In this document: in pieces, positions 27,101-42,100 of the stretch
Layout of the letters: each line of letters begins with the position of its first letter
How positions within the stretch are numbered: the stretch's first letter is position 1
Origin: Lamellibrachia columna
Taxonomy: Eukaryota; Annelida; Polychaeta; Sabellida; Siboglinidae
Direction: 5' to 3'
NCBI GenBank assembly: GCA_963662155.1
Contig: OY759270.1
Span: 52,310,471-52,374,470 of the forward strand
Length of the DNA stretch: 64,000 nucleotides
Notes under the pieces: model-generated
What the model was told of the DNA's origin: nothing
The model's input: the letters and a program-made list of their open reading frames with translations, nothing else
The model's database searches: none
Program-made: the position numbers and the translations under genes

Positions 27101-30100
27101 GTTCAGGATACATACAGCGTTCAGGATACATACAGCGTTCAGGATACAAACAGCGTTCAGGATACATACAGCGTTCAGGATACATACAGCGTTCAGGATA
27201 CATACAGCGTTCAGGATACAAACAGCGTTCAGGATACATACAGCGTTCAGGATACATACAGCGTTCAGGATACATACAGCGTTCAGGATACATACAGCGT
27301 TCAGGATACAAACAGCGTTCAGGATACATACAGCGTTCAGGATACATACAGCGTTCAGGATACATACAGCGTTCAGGATACATACAGCGTTCAGGATACA
27401 TACAGCGTTCAGGATACATACAGCGTTCAGGATACATACAGCGTTCAGGATACATACAGCGTTCAGGATACATACAGCGTTCAGGATACATACAGCGTTC
27501 AGGATACATACAGCGTTCAGGATACATACAGCGTTCAGGATACAAACAGCGTTCAGGATACATACAGCGTTCAGGATACATACAGCGTTCAGGATACATA
27601 CAGCGTTCAGGATACATACAGCGTTCAGGATACATACAGCGTTCAGGATACATACAGCGTTCAGGATACATACAGCGTTCAGGATACATACAGCGTTCAG
27701 GATACATACAGCGTTCAGGATACATACAGCGTTCAGGATACAAACAGCGTTCAGGATACATACAGCGTTCAGGATACATACAGCGTTCAGGATACATACA
27801 GCGTTCAGGATACAAACAGCGTTCAGGATACATACAGCGTTCAGGATACATACAGCGTTCAGGATACATACAGCGTTCAGGATACATACAGCGTTCAGGA
27901 TACATACAGCGTTCAGGATACATACAGCGTTCAGGATACATACAGCGTTCAGGATACAAACGGCGTTCAGGATACATACGGCGTTCAGGATACATACGGC
28001 GTTCAGGATACATACAGCGTTCAGGATACATACAGCGTTCAGGATACAAACAGCGTTCAGGATACATACAGCGTTCAGGATACATACAGCGTTCAGGATA
28101 CATACAGCGTTCAGGATACATACAGCGTTCAGGATACATACAGCGTTCAGGATACATACAGCGTTCAGGATACATACAGCGTTCAGGATACATACAGCGT
28201 TCAGGATACATACAGCGTTCAGGATACATACAGCGTTCAGGATACATACAGCGTTCAGGATACATACAGCGTTCAGGATACATACAGCGTTCAGGATACA
28301 TACAGCGTTCAGGATACATACAGCGTTCAGGATACATACAGCGTTCAGGATACATACAGCGTTCAGCATACAGTTACATTCCCATTGGTGGCCATGTTAA
28401 CGTTTTCTATAATTATACTATTATTTATTACAATTTGCCCCCCCCAACTGTTATTCGGCACTATACTATTATTAAATTTGACCGATTTGTCACCCTATAC
28501 TGTTATTTGGTCTATACGTTTATTTGGCACTCAAGGGTATGTGACTGCTTCTAGTTGATAGCATACAATTTGGATACGCCACCATAAATGGGTATCACAT
28601 TACCAGATACCCGTTGTGGCCAGATTTGAAAATGCTGATATATGCAATGCTTCCAGTGGCAGTGACACAACCAACATAAAACTATTCTATCTAAATTTGT
28701 TACACAATATCACCAATGTACTGGGCCACATAACAAATATCATGAATGCCTGTTCTAGTGCAAAATAGCTACCTACTCCCTTACAACTGGTGCCATACCC
28801 CCTAATTTTGACCAAATTTCCATTTTGGCATCCGCTCTGTACCAGGCTATTCATGATTGTTACTGCTGTCTGCCTTTTCCAAGCAAACTGTTCACTTTTC
28901 TTATCAACCTGTGTTTGTGGGAATGGTTATATCTTATGTAAACTACTTCAGGGTTAGGGTTAGCTAGGGATGGGGTTAGCTGTTTGGTGTATAACCACTT
29001 GAGATTTGAGCTAGAGATTGGGTTAGCCAGGGTTGGGTTAGCTAGAGATGGGGTTAGCCAGGGATGGGGTTAGCTAGAAATGGGGTTAGCTAGAGATGGG
29101 GTTAGTACGGTTTGGGTTGCACACCTTAATTTCCTTGTGCCCAAACACTTACAAAGAACTGCACACAACATGAAATGCATGAAATGCGTGCAATTTTAAC
29201 AAATGGAAAATGAAAAAATGGTGTTTATTAATAATAAAATTTCTTATTAAACATAAAATTGCATAACATATCAGCTGATGCACATCAAACGTTATAGCAC
29301 ATTAAAATGTACATTTATTTGACATTTTTTATATATAGTATGTCAACTGTAGGACACCTCCTAAAGCAGACGATTAAAAAGTTTAAATAATAGCGGCGCT
29401 TAGTAAGTAATGATCTTGTTGACTAGATTAAAGCAATAAAATATATATAATAATATAATATTAACTAGCCTGACACTGACAATTCAAGTCAAACACACAC
29501 AATATGGGGCAGGTTAGCAGGCGTTTTTATTTATTTATTTATTTTTTTAAATATGACCCCTCATTATATTATCGTAATTGCAAATTATAAAAATTATAAG
29601 AAATGTGTTAATAACAAACTAATTATTTCATCCAAGTTACCTGTAATATCCACAATTAAGCTAACAACAATGACCAAAACATAAGTATATAAAAATTTTA
29701 TAAATGTGCTGTGACCACGACTTCCGTTTAATTGGATTGACCCTACAGTTACATTTCCCATTGGTGGCCATGTTAACGTTTTGTATAATTATAAGAAAAC
29801 GTTACCATCAAAAAATTTTGAAGTTTTTACCAGCTGCTGTCATCATCCCACTGACATGCTGGTTGAGTTTTGTAAAAATTAGACATTTCTAACTCTTGTA
29901 ATATGCTTGTATGTGCGATACCACTCAATGTTTACCAATATTGGCACGAATGTGTCTAGTGGCCAAAAAAATCACAAATATCCTTCAGCCTATTAAAATC
30001 ATAAAAAATCCACCATTTCACTCTCGACAGCTTCCTCCAGCAAACCTGGTAATGTCCCTGTACAAATGCACTTATGTCTGATCGTATGAATTTTCTAAAA

Positions 30101-33100
30101 CGTCCTATATCCAAACTTACTATGCCTTACATTCGTGTGTAACACACCAGGAAGTCTAACTGAGGCATGACCCCTACACCGTACAAGCACTACTAGTGAT
30201 TGACGTTGACATACTTATCCACCAGATGGCGAGACTGACTTTCCCATTGTTGATGTTGTAGGTTCGATGAACAACATACAACCCCCGGTGTTGGTCGCAG
30301 GAACTAAGACAAACGTGTCCGTGATACTTCAATGGACCGGTGCAAAAATCCTTCGGAACATTACCTACATGTTACAGCGGAACTATATTAGCGGCACCTA
30401 CGTTAGTGGCTCCACCGAGTGGCAGTACCATGAAGCCGTTCATTGGATAGCAGATGATAAGTTGAGTGTGGAACGTCTACATCCATATGCGACTTACAGG
30501 GTGAGTGTTGCCATGGTAATGTCATGGCGGTGGTTCTGGTTGCCCCCCAATAAATTTATTTAATGTTTTTTATTTGTTGATACAACTTTAAATTTTATGA
30601 TTAATTATCAAACATGAATTTTATTTTTGTTTCATGATGATTTGTTTGTATATTTAGATCAACACTTGGAACTTGCCTACACTGAGTGTCAATGTTAAGA
30701 AAGTAATTTTGTAGAATTGTGTTCTAGTGCATTATTAAAATGGAAAATGCCAGGTTGTGGTACTGTGAGTTTGAACTGATTTAAAAATCAATAATAAAAG
30801 GGACCATTGTTATGTTTCCATTAATTGAGATAACTTTGTCCAATAATACTGTTCAAAGTAATGTAGATAATAAAACCTTGTGTGAAATTAAATTGGTTAA
30901 ATATGTTTTACACATTCAATTAACTGGACAGAGCCGACTATTGTGCTAAACCTATTGTGCTAAACCTATTGTGCTAAACCTATTGTGCTAAACCTATTGT
31001 GCTAAACCTATTGTGCTAAACCTATTGTGCTAAACCTATTGTGCTAAACCTGGTAGAAAATATTTTATGCAACAAAGTACATGTGTCGCCATCTGGTACT
31101 TGATTCGTAACCAAAGGTCGAGACTCACGATCGCCATCTTATAAGCAAATCCGCATGATAATGATGCACGAAATACCGTAGCTGCAGTGTACAATGTGTT
31201 TTTGTATTCAGTTCCGGATCGTTGTTGCCGTTACTGCCACCTATACAGTAGTCTCCGCTGAGAGTCTCCCAATCGCCACGCAGCCTTATGGAGGTACGAA
31301 CAGTTAGGGTATTGTAATTAATCACTGAATATTTTATTTCACCTTAATTGGGTGCTTATTTTATGACTATGTTTTTCGAGCATGTTCGAGCATGCGTGAA
31401 TGTTCGAACATGCATGAGATTTGATCATTCGGTGTCTAAACAATGAACGATTTACAGCTGTGCCATGCAAGACAATACATGTTATCTCCATAGCTTTGCA
31501 ATGCTAGACAATACATGTTATCTCCATAGCTATGCAATGCAAGACAATACATGTTATCTCCATAGCTATGCAGCACGACAATACATGTTATCTCTTTAGC
31601 ATCTAAATTCTTGGAAATGTGAGTCCCAGGGAGTATGACACATTAGCATTTGTTCACAGTTGTAGTCTGTTGACAGCAGTTGGGGGGAAGAAAGGTCAGA
31701 AAGTAGGTCTTCATGTCATGCCGGAAACTATATTTCCTGCTCATTTAAAGATAACGGGGAGTGATTTGTGAATTACGCAGAGTTGGTGTAACAGCTGAAA
31801 AAAATCCTTATTGTCGACATTTGTCCTGACGTGGGGACACAGAGCACAAAGACTTTCCTGACAATGACTTGTATATCATAAATAAAATGTTGTATGGTAC
31901 TTGTTTGCATCATATAAAATTCCTGCTAAATAAACATATCATATGTGAAGCAGTTTATACATTATTCAAACAAACATGACATGTTGTGAGACAGTGACAA
32001 TTATTGGAATGAATATATACATCCCATTTGCGAAACCTTCAGTACATTTGAATCGTATATTTCCATAGTTAAAATGCATCAACAGCATCTGCTCCTGGGA
32101 AACTGGGAAAGTGCTCCTGGGAAATCTCCTCCACTCAACTTCAGTTTTTAGCAGATTCGCTGGTGTAGTTTTTACTGGTCGCTATTTTGAATTGTCATTC
32201 GCAGTAGACGCATGCCCCCAAAAGTTTTAATCCCTTGAGACTCGAGAAATAATGTGAGCCTAGAATGGCATCATGTGTAACAAATAGATGGACTTTAATG
32301 TAAAAAATGTTTCTGTAAAATTACAAAAAGCTGGACATATTGTCCAAAAAAGAGGGCTTTCCCTTCCAAAAAAGTGGCAATGTTGCCACCTATGCTTTAA
32401 TAACAGCTGAAGGCAATGTGCCATCACCTGAAATAACTCCTTACAGGTACAAAATGTATGTTCTCTACCCCTATCTACCCCTCCTGTTGCAGCCCCTACT
32501 ACCGCCCCTGTCATCACAAGTGCCACGACCTCCGCTACTTCGGTGCATCTCAAATGGAGGTCGCCACTGTTCATCAACGCTCCGCTGCTCTATTACAAAG
32601 TTATCGTCGCCCCCGCCAACGATCTCTACAACCAGCGCGTGAGGGAGGTCATCGCCACCAGATCGACGGCCGTCATGTCAGAGGTTGTGACCCTGCTCAA
32701 GCCACAAACGTTGTACGTTGTGTATTTGACAGCGGTGAATTTGTTCGGGGAGGGGCCTGTGACTGAGGAGATGATTCAGACGCAGCGCAAAAGTGAAGGT
32801 AGGTACACATCAGATCACTTGATCGCTGATCACTTGACTGACTGACATGATCACAAGTAAGCATGGCTCGCTGCAGATCTGCCACTTGGAATTCTGTGCA
32901 AATCCTTTTTTTCATTGGTTAATCAGCCTATATCATTCTGATACCGATCCTGTGTCGCCACCTATCAGGCTGGAAATCTGCCTAGCATGAAAAATAGATG
33001 TGCACGCTATGGATAAGTAATTCTTACGTGTAGGCCGGCTTAACCACTTCCTAATAATAAATAATTTAAATAAAAAATGCTATTTGATTCAACATTGATT

Positions 33101-36100
33101 TCATGTTTTGAACCTTTCTTTGTATCATTTAAAATGGTGCTGCCACCTGGTGAATGGAGTCTGAAGTGTTTTGAACTATGAACGGCTATTCATATTGGGT
33201 TGTATGTTAGTTTAGCTGTAGAGTTAGGTCTGGAATTTATTTTGAATTAAACATCTACTTTTATCTTGTGGACATAATTTTGGAATATTTTTTCTGTCAT
33301 GAAATAAGAAATTAGTTGTAGCTTTATTTTCAAACGTGGGCCTAGCGTACTTGTTTGTGTTGTCCGTTTTCTCCAGCAGATGGCGAGACTCCCTATCTTG
33401 TACTGGGTGCGGAGAGCACGGTGTTGAAGCAGGACTTAAATGATGTGTTTGCTCAGTCCCAGATTCTCTACAGAGACGACTCTCCTGGAAACACAGTCAC
33501 AGGTGTGTGCACGCGATTATGCATGCATGCTCACATATATTAAAGGTTCCACTGCAATTTGATTTTTCGCTTGTGTCATTTATAACTAATTTAGCAAAAA
33601 ACGAACCTCTCTAGTACTGACTGTGCATCGTGTTAGCTCTTGTGCACATGTGTTATGTAGTTTTTTATATTGTCATTGAACACGAAATGTCATTAGTTGT
33701 TCCGCATCTATATATATGATAACATAACAGTGTTGCTAGGTACCAGATTTAATGATTATAGTAAATTATTTCAATGATTTAAAAAAAAATATGCAGTCTT
33801 TTATTTAACCAACTGTGCACATTACTTAAACTATTCACACATTACTTAAACTATTCACACATTACAGTTTTGAACATCAACAAACTTGATTCACTATCAA
33901 TGGGCTAAATCAGTTGAAATGAAGGAAGCTTGGATCATATACTTTAACAACATTTAACAACATCCAAGGCAAAGGCCCAGATTGCAAGTGGACACGGAAG
34001 CCATTGGCTTGTCGAGAGTCATTTTTCACCTGCCCTCCTGAGATATGTATCAACCTTGTTTTTAATCATATTCACGCTGCTAGCAGTTACTGTAGATCAA
34101 TTGTTTAATTCATTTATTGTCCTCTGTGAGAACGAGTACTTCCTGATATCCTGGTCCAATACTAACGTTACATCATGTCCTCTAGTTCTACTATCTTTCT
34201 TAAGTGACAAAAAAATATTTCTATCAATATTTTCATATACATTCAATATCTTAAGAACTTAAATTTGATCTCCTCTTAACCTCTCTGTCTATAAAGTTGT
34301 TAAACCATATTCTTTTAGGTGTTCTTCATAACTCAGGTCTCTCATTTCTGGAATCATTTTAGTTGCTCTCTGTATTCGTTGAAGTGCATTTATATCCTTC
34401 TTACGATACAGTATTCTAAATGAGGCCAAACTTGCTTTATACAGAGATATAATTAGCTGTTTTCCTTATATGTTATATTTCTCCTAATCAACCCAAGAAT
34501 CTGATTACTCCTTGAAGCTGCAATGCCACACTACTCTAAAACATTCATATCAGCACTTATTGTTACTCCTAAGTCCTTTTCTTTTACAGTAGTACCTAGA
34601 ACAGTATCTCCCATTTTATAGTCTACTTTCAAGTTCCTGTGTCCTGTATGTAGGCATTTACATTTCCCAAAATTGAATAACATCTGCCATTTTTCAGACC
34701 ATTTAGCTAATTTGTCTAGGTCGTTTTGTAAATGTTGTTTATCACCATCATTGTTAACCTTTCTAAACACTTGTGTCATCCACAAATTTCAGTACGTTGC
34801 TTGTTATATTATCATCCAAATCATGAATATATATTAAGAATAATAAAGGTCCTAATAATGATCCTTGTGGTACCCCACTCAAAACTGATTTCCAGTTTGA
34901 AACCTCCCCGTCTACTACAACACACTGTCTTCTGTCAGTCAAGTCAGTTGGATACTATTATTCCTGCAATTGGTTGGTTTCTATTTGTCTGAATGATAAA
35001 GGTTATTACTATATTTATTTCCATTCTTCAAATCAAATCAAATTTATTGTAACTCTACAATATATACAAATCAAATCAAGGTAAACCCTATATGATAATG
35101 TAAAGAGAACAATAGGGGAAGAACATTATACAATGTTATACTCCCTAGTATATATTTCAATACATATATCATAGTATTAAACACAAAAATAGCGTGCAGG
35201 TGTAGAAAACGAACAAATTGTGATTGTGATACATGTTATATATTGACATCATTGTGTAATATAAATTGCTTAAGTATACATTTGTAGTTTATTATTGAAT
35301 AAGAAGTAAAGTTGAGTCTTGTGTTAAAATAATTCCAAATTATAGCACCCTTAATTCTTACAGAACGAAGTCTTATTTCTAAAGTTGCCATGGATATGTG
35401 TATTTGTGTAGATTGTCTTGTATTGTAGCTATGAACATCTTGATTAAGTTTAAACATATTACCAAAAATATTTGATAGAAGACCACTGTTGTATTTATAC
35501 ATAAACATTTGTATTGAGTAGACATATAGTTGTCTAAACGTTAAGATGTTTAGTAGTTTAAAGATAGGTTTTGTATGAGTTTATATATTAGCTGATACGA
35601 GCATTCTCACCGCTTTCTTTTGAACCTTTATAATACTTGAACAATATGAGTCAAATGCACCACCCCACACTTCAGTACAATATGTCAAATGAGGGAATAA
35701 AAACGAGTTTTATAAGGTGACCAGGCATGGTCTAGTTAAAAATCTTTTGGCTTTGTTGATAATGCCTACCCCTTTAGAGATTTTACATTTAACTTTGTTA
35801 ATATGTTCAGCCCAATTAAGTTTGTTATCAATAGTAACACCAAGAAATGTTGTAGAGGATACTTGTTTAATAGCATTATCATTAATTTCAAGTTTTGTCG
35901 GTTTGATAAGTTTTCTGTTAGAAGTACTAAATATCAAGTATTGGGTCTTATCAATGTTTAGAGATAATTTGTTAGCATTTAACCAAGCTACAAGTTTTTT
36001 TAGTTCAATATTAATTTTGTTAGCTATATCATCCAATTGATCACCCTGTATAAATACACTAGTGTCATTGGCAAATAATAAGGAGAAAAGAATATCTGAG

Positions 36101-39100
36101 ACATTAGCAATAGCATTGATATATAATAGAAACAGCAATGGCCCCAGTATGGAACACTGAGGCACTCCACAAGTAATAGAGAGTTTAGTTGAGCTAGTGT
36201 TATTGTAATACACATATTGACTTCTATTAGATAAATAACTTTTAATCCAGTCATTGGCTAAGCCACGTATACCATAATATTGGAGTTTTTGACACAGTAT
36301 CTCATGGTCAACAGTATCAAATGCTTTAGATAAATCTAAGAACACCCCTAGCACAAATTGTTTGTTTTGTAGTGCTTCTGATATTTTGTCTACAATGGTC
36401 ATTAGTGCCATGCTAGTGGAGTGATTTTTTTCGAAAACCAAACTGATATTTGTACAGAATGTTATACTTATTAATAAAATGTAACAGCCTGTTATACATT
36501 AGTCTTTCCAATATTTTAGAGAAAGTTGGTAATATTGAAATTGGTCGGTAGTTAGAAAATATTTTTTTTTTCCTTAGATTTGTAGATAGGTATTACCTTA
36601 GCTATTTTTAACTCATCTGGGAATATTCCAGTATTTATAGAGAGATTATATAAATATGTTAATGGTTTAATAAAATTCTTTGTTACTTATACGTGTATGT
36701 GTTTCCCGCACAGGAGAACAAATCTCCCGGATTTGTAATGAAATAAAAAATATTTTTGTGTGGACTCAGTTAACAAAAGATCAATGCCTCCTTTTACTGC
36801 TCCCAACAGCAAGGGTTATTTCAATTAAGTTGTGTACAGACTGGACAACAGCAAGGGTTATTTCAATTAAGTTGTGTACAGACTGGACAACAGCAAGGGT
36901 TATTTCAATTAAGTTGTGTACAGACTGGACAACAGCAAGGGTTATTTCAATTAAGTTGTGTACAGACTGGACAACAGCAAGGGTTATTTCAATTAAGTTG
37001 TGTACAGACTGGACAACAGAGACTTGGCTAAACACTATCCTCATGCCTTGCCTGTTGCATTGTTTATAATATGCATTAAACGAACGGTCCCCCATTACCG
37101 TTATTCGATATACAATCTGTTAAAGTGAAACCAAAGGCATTGTTTTGGGCCTTTGCCCCTATAAGGGTGCCTAAAGACTAACCATTTGCAACTATAATCA
37201 AGAATATCATGTAAGTGGTTAACTGGGAATATGTTCTAAAAGTGAGAAATTCTGATGTTATATAATTTTTCGTGGAGGCTGACATATTCATCGATGTTTG
37301 CAATTTTGACCAATCAGCGGCAAGCAGCCCCTTAACCCCCGACGTGGCTGTGACATAAGATGTGCATATTGCGTGTATTTTTAACGTGGTTGAGGTGTGC
37401 GGTTACATTTTCATTTGCTTTTACATTGAATTTACATGCAGCAAAAATTATTACAATGCCGTATTGTGCAGCATCATTTAACGAAGTATAGAGAGGTGTC
37501 GTTAAAGCCTGAAGCAATACAGACAATCTTCCAAAGGCTTCAACAACATAGATACAAAAACCCCCTAAATGCTGTTGGTTTCATTTTAAATATCCATTTA
37601 AATAATGCCCGTCAATGTTTCTCCACTTTATATGAGTTACATTTTATTCTTGTTTGTTAATTGTCACAATCGGAAAACATTTTGAACAAAAAAACTTATT
37701 TTTAAAATAGGCTTCACAAATAAAAAAAATGCCACCATCACCTAGGATCTCAAATATCTTCATCACCCAGGATGACAAACTTTGAAGAAAAGAAAATGCT
37801 TCAGTTCTAGTCCTGATACTAATTATTATGTTAGTTGCATGTGTAATAAAATATGAAGGCTACTGCCAGTCAGGTAAGGTATTTTTGTTGTATGGTAATA
37901 TATTTCAGGAGTAAAACAAATTGTATTTTAATTGTATATGTGCAATATATTGGGAACTAAAGCTGATCTAGCGTAATTTTTATGCATAGCGAGGATGTGA
38001 AATACTCCAATTTATTCACAATACTCACAGGTGTTGCCGTACATGTCAAGAAACGACTCGTGTTCGCCTCCTTCGCTGATTCTTCCGTGCGTGTTCTCAA
38101 CGCTGATAAGAAAGGAAGTTCAAAGGTCATCTGTGGTAGCTTGAAACGGCCAACAGCTCTCAGTGTTGATTGGCTTCACAACCACATTTATATTTGCGAT
38201 GAATCTCAGGTGATTTGGATGTAAAAATGTTTATTTTCTTTTAAATACCTGTTAATATTGTCAACAGTTTATTAAATACTTGTTAATATTGTCAACAGTT
38301 TATTAAATACTTGTTAATATTGTCAACAGTTTATTAAATACTTGTTAATATTGTCAACAGTTTATTAAATACTTGTTAATATTGTCAACAATGTATTATT
38401 GCTGAATCGTGTTAATATAAAAACACAAGGCATTGAAATAAACAATATTCGTTTAAGGAAAAGGACAGACATGGAGCAAATCCGGCCCAGCTTGTAAATT
38501 CCGTTAAACCTTAAGTGCAAGTGCTTACTTGTCTAGCGCTCACAACGTTAAAATAAAAGACCATCAGCAGTTCTTAATTGTGGTTGCAGATAGTGAAATC
38601 TTAGTGCCATGCTACTTGACACATAACCACTAGTAGTAGGGATACAGCGGACATTTTATTCATTAGCTAGTCTGAATTTGTTCTACTTTCTACCATGTTT
38701 AGATTGTGCAATGCCACCTGGATGGCTCTCGGTGTAATACAGTTGTCTCTGACCTTGACCCCAAGCCTGATGCCATTCTGGTTGACCCCTGCAATGGGTG
38801 AGTGTACTCTCAGAATATTTAAACAACAAAGTTTACAAGTTGTATTCATGTGTTTGGAATCAAACTTTGTATCTTTGTCTGTAGAATATTTTTAAATGTA
38901 TCTCACTCTTGCTTGTCACGTAATTACCCCTGTAGTTTCGCCCTTCTTTCAGCTACCTATTCTGGGTGCAACAAGGTCAAGGGGTCCATCGTATCGACCT
39001 CGCAGACTTCAAGTTGCCTCGGGAACGGGCCATCCAACGCGTCTTGACCCTTGACCTAGTATCGTCTATTGCTATTGATTATCTGCGCTATCGGATGTTC

Positions 39101-42100
39101 TTCCCGAACGAGAGCAGCAACACCATGATGTCTTCTGCCCTCGACGGAACTGACATCGTCGACATCCGCCATAACACGCAGAACCCCGATTTCATCACCG
39201 TTAAAAGTCTTGCATACCACCAGGTAGCAGCACTGTTGGTGTAGCTGTCAACATCGCTTTTGATTTGTATTTTGGCCCTCCAGTGTCATCAGATTATCAG
39301 TAGGTTGGTGATAAATGTTATCTTTTTTGGCCCATTTCAACATGAACGCATCTGGAGAAGTTTCAGTTTCTAATCTAAATTTATGTAGCCGATTTGCTAG
39401 TATTAAAGTAATATTGTGAATGAAGTTAGTTTCATTGTTTCATTTCGTTAACAGAAACAGAATTGAATCAAGTCTGTGTTATGTAATGATGTTTTCAGCA
39501 GGAACTATTGCAGAAAAAATATACTTGACATCTTGAACTATGATAATAATAATGAAGGCACCTGTACAACGCCTGATCAATCGATATTGCTCAGGCGCTT
39601 TACATACATAGTAATTATGACTTAAAATTATATTAAAACCCATACAAACAATAATTCTAAAATGTAAATAATTTTTGTAATAGTTCTACTATAAATAGTA
39701 TGTATTGTTTTTTGTTAATGTGTATATGCATGCATTATTATTTTTATTATATATGTATTGTATAATATATATAATATGTTATATATACTATATATATATA
39801 TAATATATATATATATAATGATAATAAAAATAATAATGCATGAATATACATTTTTAAACCAGCAGATTATAAAAAAGGTTACTCTCCTTTTTAACTGTTT
39901 TATGCATATGCCTTTTTAAGTGTTTTATTCGTTGTCAGGGCCTGTTTTACTGGAGCAGCGGAGAGAAGGTAGTAATGGAGGAGTACGATGCCAGTCAGTC
40001 TCTGTACCATCACAACGACATGTTCTTCACAGAGCGATCCTTCACTGCCCTCAATGTGTGGCACCCCGCAGCCCAACCCACCCCCAGTACGTACCCCAAC
40101 CATCTGGTTTGGAAATGTCACTAAAACAGGCAGAAAGTATCCATTGATAATTGTTAAATTTTTATTTTTTGCTTGTCTCTTTCCAGACTCAGTTTGCAAA
40201 AAAAATTAACCTATCTAGTATCGAGTCTGGTAAAAAATCAGCCAAAAATGGCAAAGGTTGTTCTGCTTTTATATACACTAACATAAGGTATTTACACTTT
40301 CGCAAGTTACCCAGTCTAACGATCAAAGTAAATTCTTTTGATGATTTCAACAAAAGTGCACAATCTTTTATTTAACCAACTGAGCACATTACTTAAACTA
40401 TTCACACACTACAGATTTGAACATCTACAAACCTGATTCATGATGAGCTAAATCAGTTGAGGATGGAGTTTTAAATGTATAATATAATATTTATTGTTTT
40501 TTTTTTAATATCTGTTGATGTCAGAAGTGAGTATTGAAGTTGACCTTTAACCTTAAGGTAGCTGGGGCGGCTGTTATAAGCACACAAGCACACATGGTTG
40601 TTACTATGGAAACATTGTCAGCATTTCTAAGAAGTCGGGAATTTCCCAAAGGACTTTTTTTAAAGGATGGATTGGTGAAATACGACGTTAGTGCCAGGTG
40701 ATTATTTGTGGTGTTGACATTCAGTTCAATATTTCCTAGCATGTTATGAGGAAAAAAATCAAAAAATCAACTGACATGTTAGCTGCCCCAACTACCTTAA
40801 AAGTATTATAATATACATTGTACATTACAGTTCCCATCATGACTCCAAGGAAGTTACAAGTTCTGTTTACGTCAGATACAGCCCAGGTGACGTGGCTACC
40901 ACCAGACTACGACCAAGGTAACCAAGAAATGTCACATTGTAACATGACATGTTTTGTACTAGGGTCCAGGTTGTTCGTTACCCAGAAGGTGGACATCACT
41001 GTCTTAATTTAATTAACAGAGAATGCTTTTGTTCTGATGGAATACTGACTTATATATACATTGTCAAGATAAAAAATCTGCACATAATATGCTCGAAGCT
41101 TTCGAAAAGTATCATTATAGATAATTTTTTAGTAATAACATTATGTGCCAATATTTGTTATAGAAGCCATATCACCGTTTTATGCACATTGGTCAATGTA
41201 CTCGATATTCATTGCCGCTGTCCACACATGCTGCCCCCTGGTGTTCCAGGCAGAGGTGCATGGCAAGACTGGCGCTACGAAGTTGAAGTGTCAAACTTTG
41301 CCACTGGTACCAATCGGACCATCGCTATGGCAACATTTCGCCTGCGTGTGACAAGCTTGATGTCCAGGAACATGTATGGTTTCCGCGTCAGGGCTATATC
41401 CAACAGCGGACACGGTCCATGGTCGCAACGCTTCGTTGGGGAGACACTCAAAGCAGGTTCGTATGATTGTTTGTGTTAGTAGAAATAATGACAGCATTAG
41501 TGAATCACGTTATTGTACTAGTTCAGACAGAACAATGTTGTGGGCTTTTTTTGAGGTAAATATCAGCAAGTTGCCATCGTGGTTTCTGCTGGCTTTGACA
41601 CAAGACCGATGGGCCTGTCTGAATCGGCATAGTCCGGTGTTGGAAAAAATTATCAAAATAAAAGTTCTCAACATATTTGATTCATTTTTGTTTTATTATG
41701 TAGCTAATAATTATGTATGGCTACATTTTTTCTTATTGGACATAGGGACATACAGCCACTCAGTAATTATCTAGTAGCAGGGTGAAAATAAAAATTTGCT
41801 TTCTTTTTTGAAGAAATTCAAAAAGTCAAATCCCCATGATAAGATTATGTGCTGTAGTTTTTATCATTTTATTATAATGAGTCTTTTTAGCAATAAAATC
41901 ATGGATCGATCTGGAAAAAGACATACATGTGCTCTTCGGGCACATCAGAGGCATAACTATGTGCCTTTTTGAAATTTTATGTACCCCAAATTTATTTAAT
42001 AAAAGTGCAATTAATTTGCATAACACGGTTGCTTTGCATAACATGGTAATTGTGAAGGTTACAGTTAATTTAATATTAGGCCAGTAATCATATGTGCAGT

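Noticed and set aside
26630..28558. 564-623-codon frames on both strands
   Set aside because: Simple consequence of a stop-free 18-bp unit; five frames are open over the same bases.
37982..38030. Start of a separate gene at ATG 37982
   Set aside because: A splice acceptor at 38029-38030 joins exon 7 in phase, and the upstream part has no similarity to ROS1.
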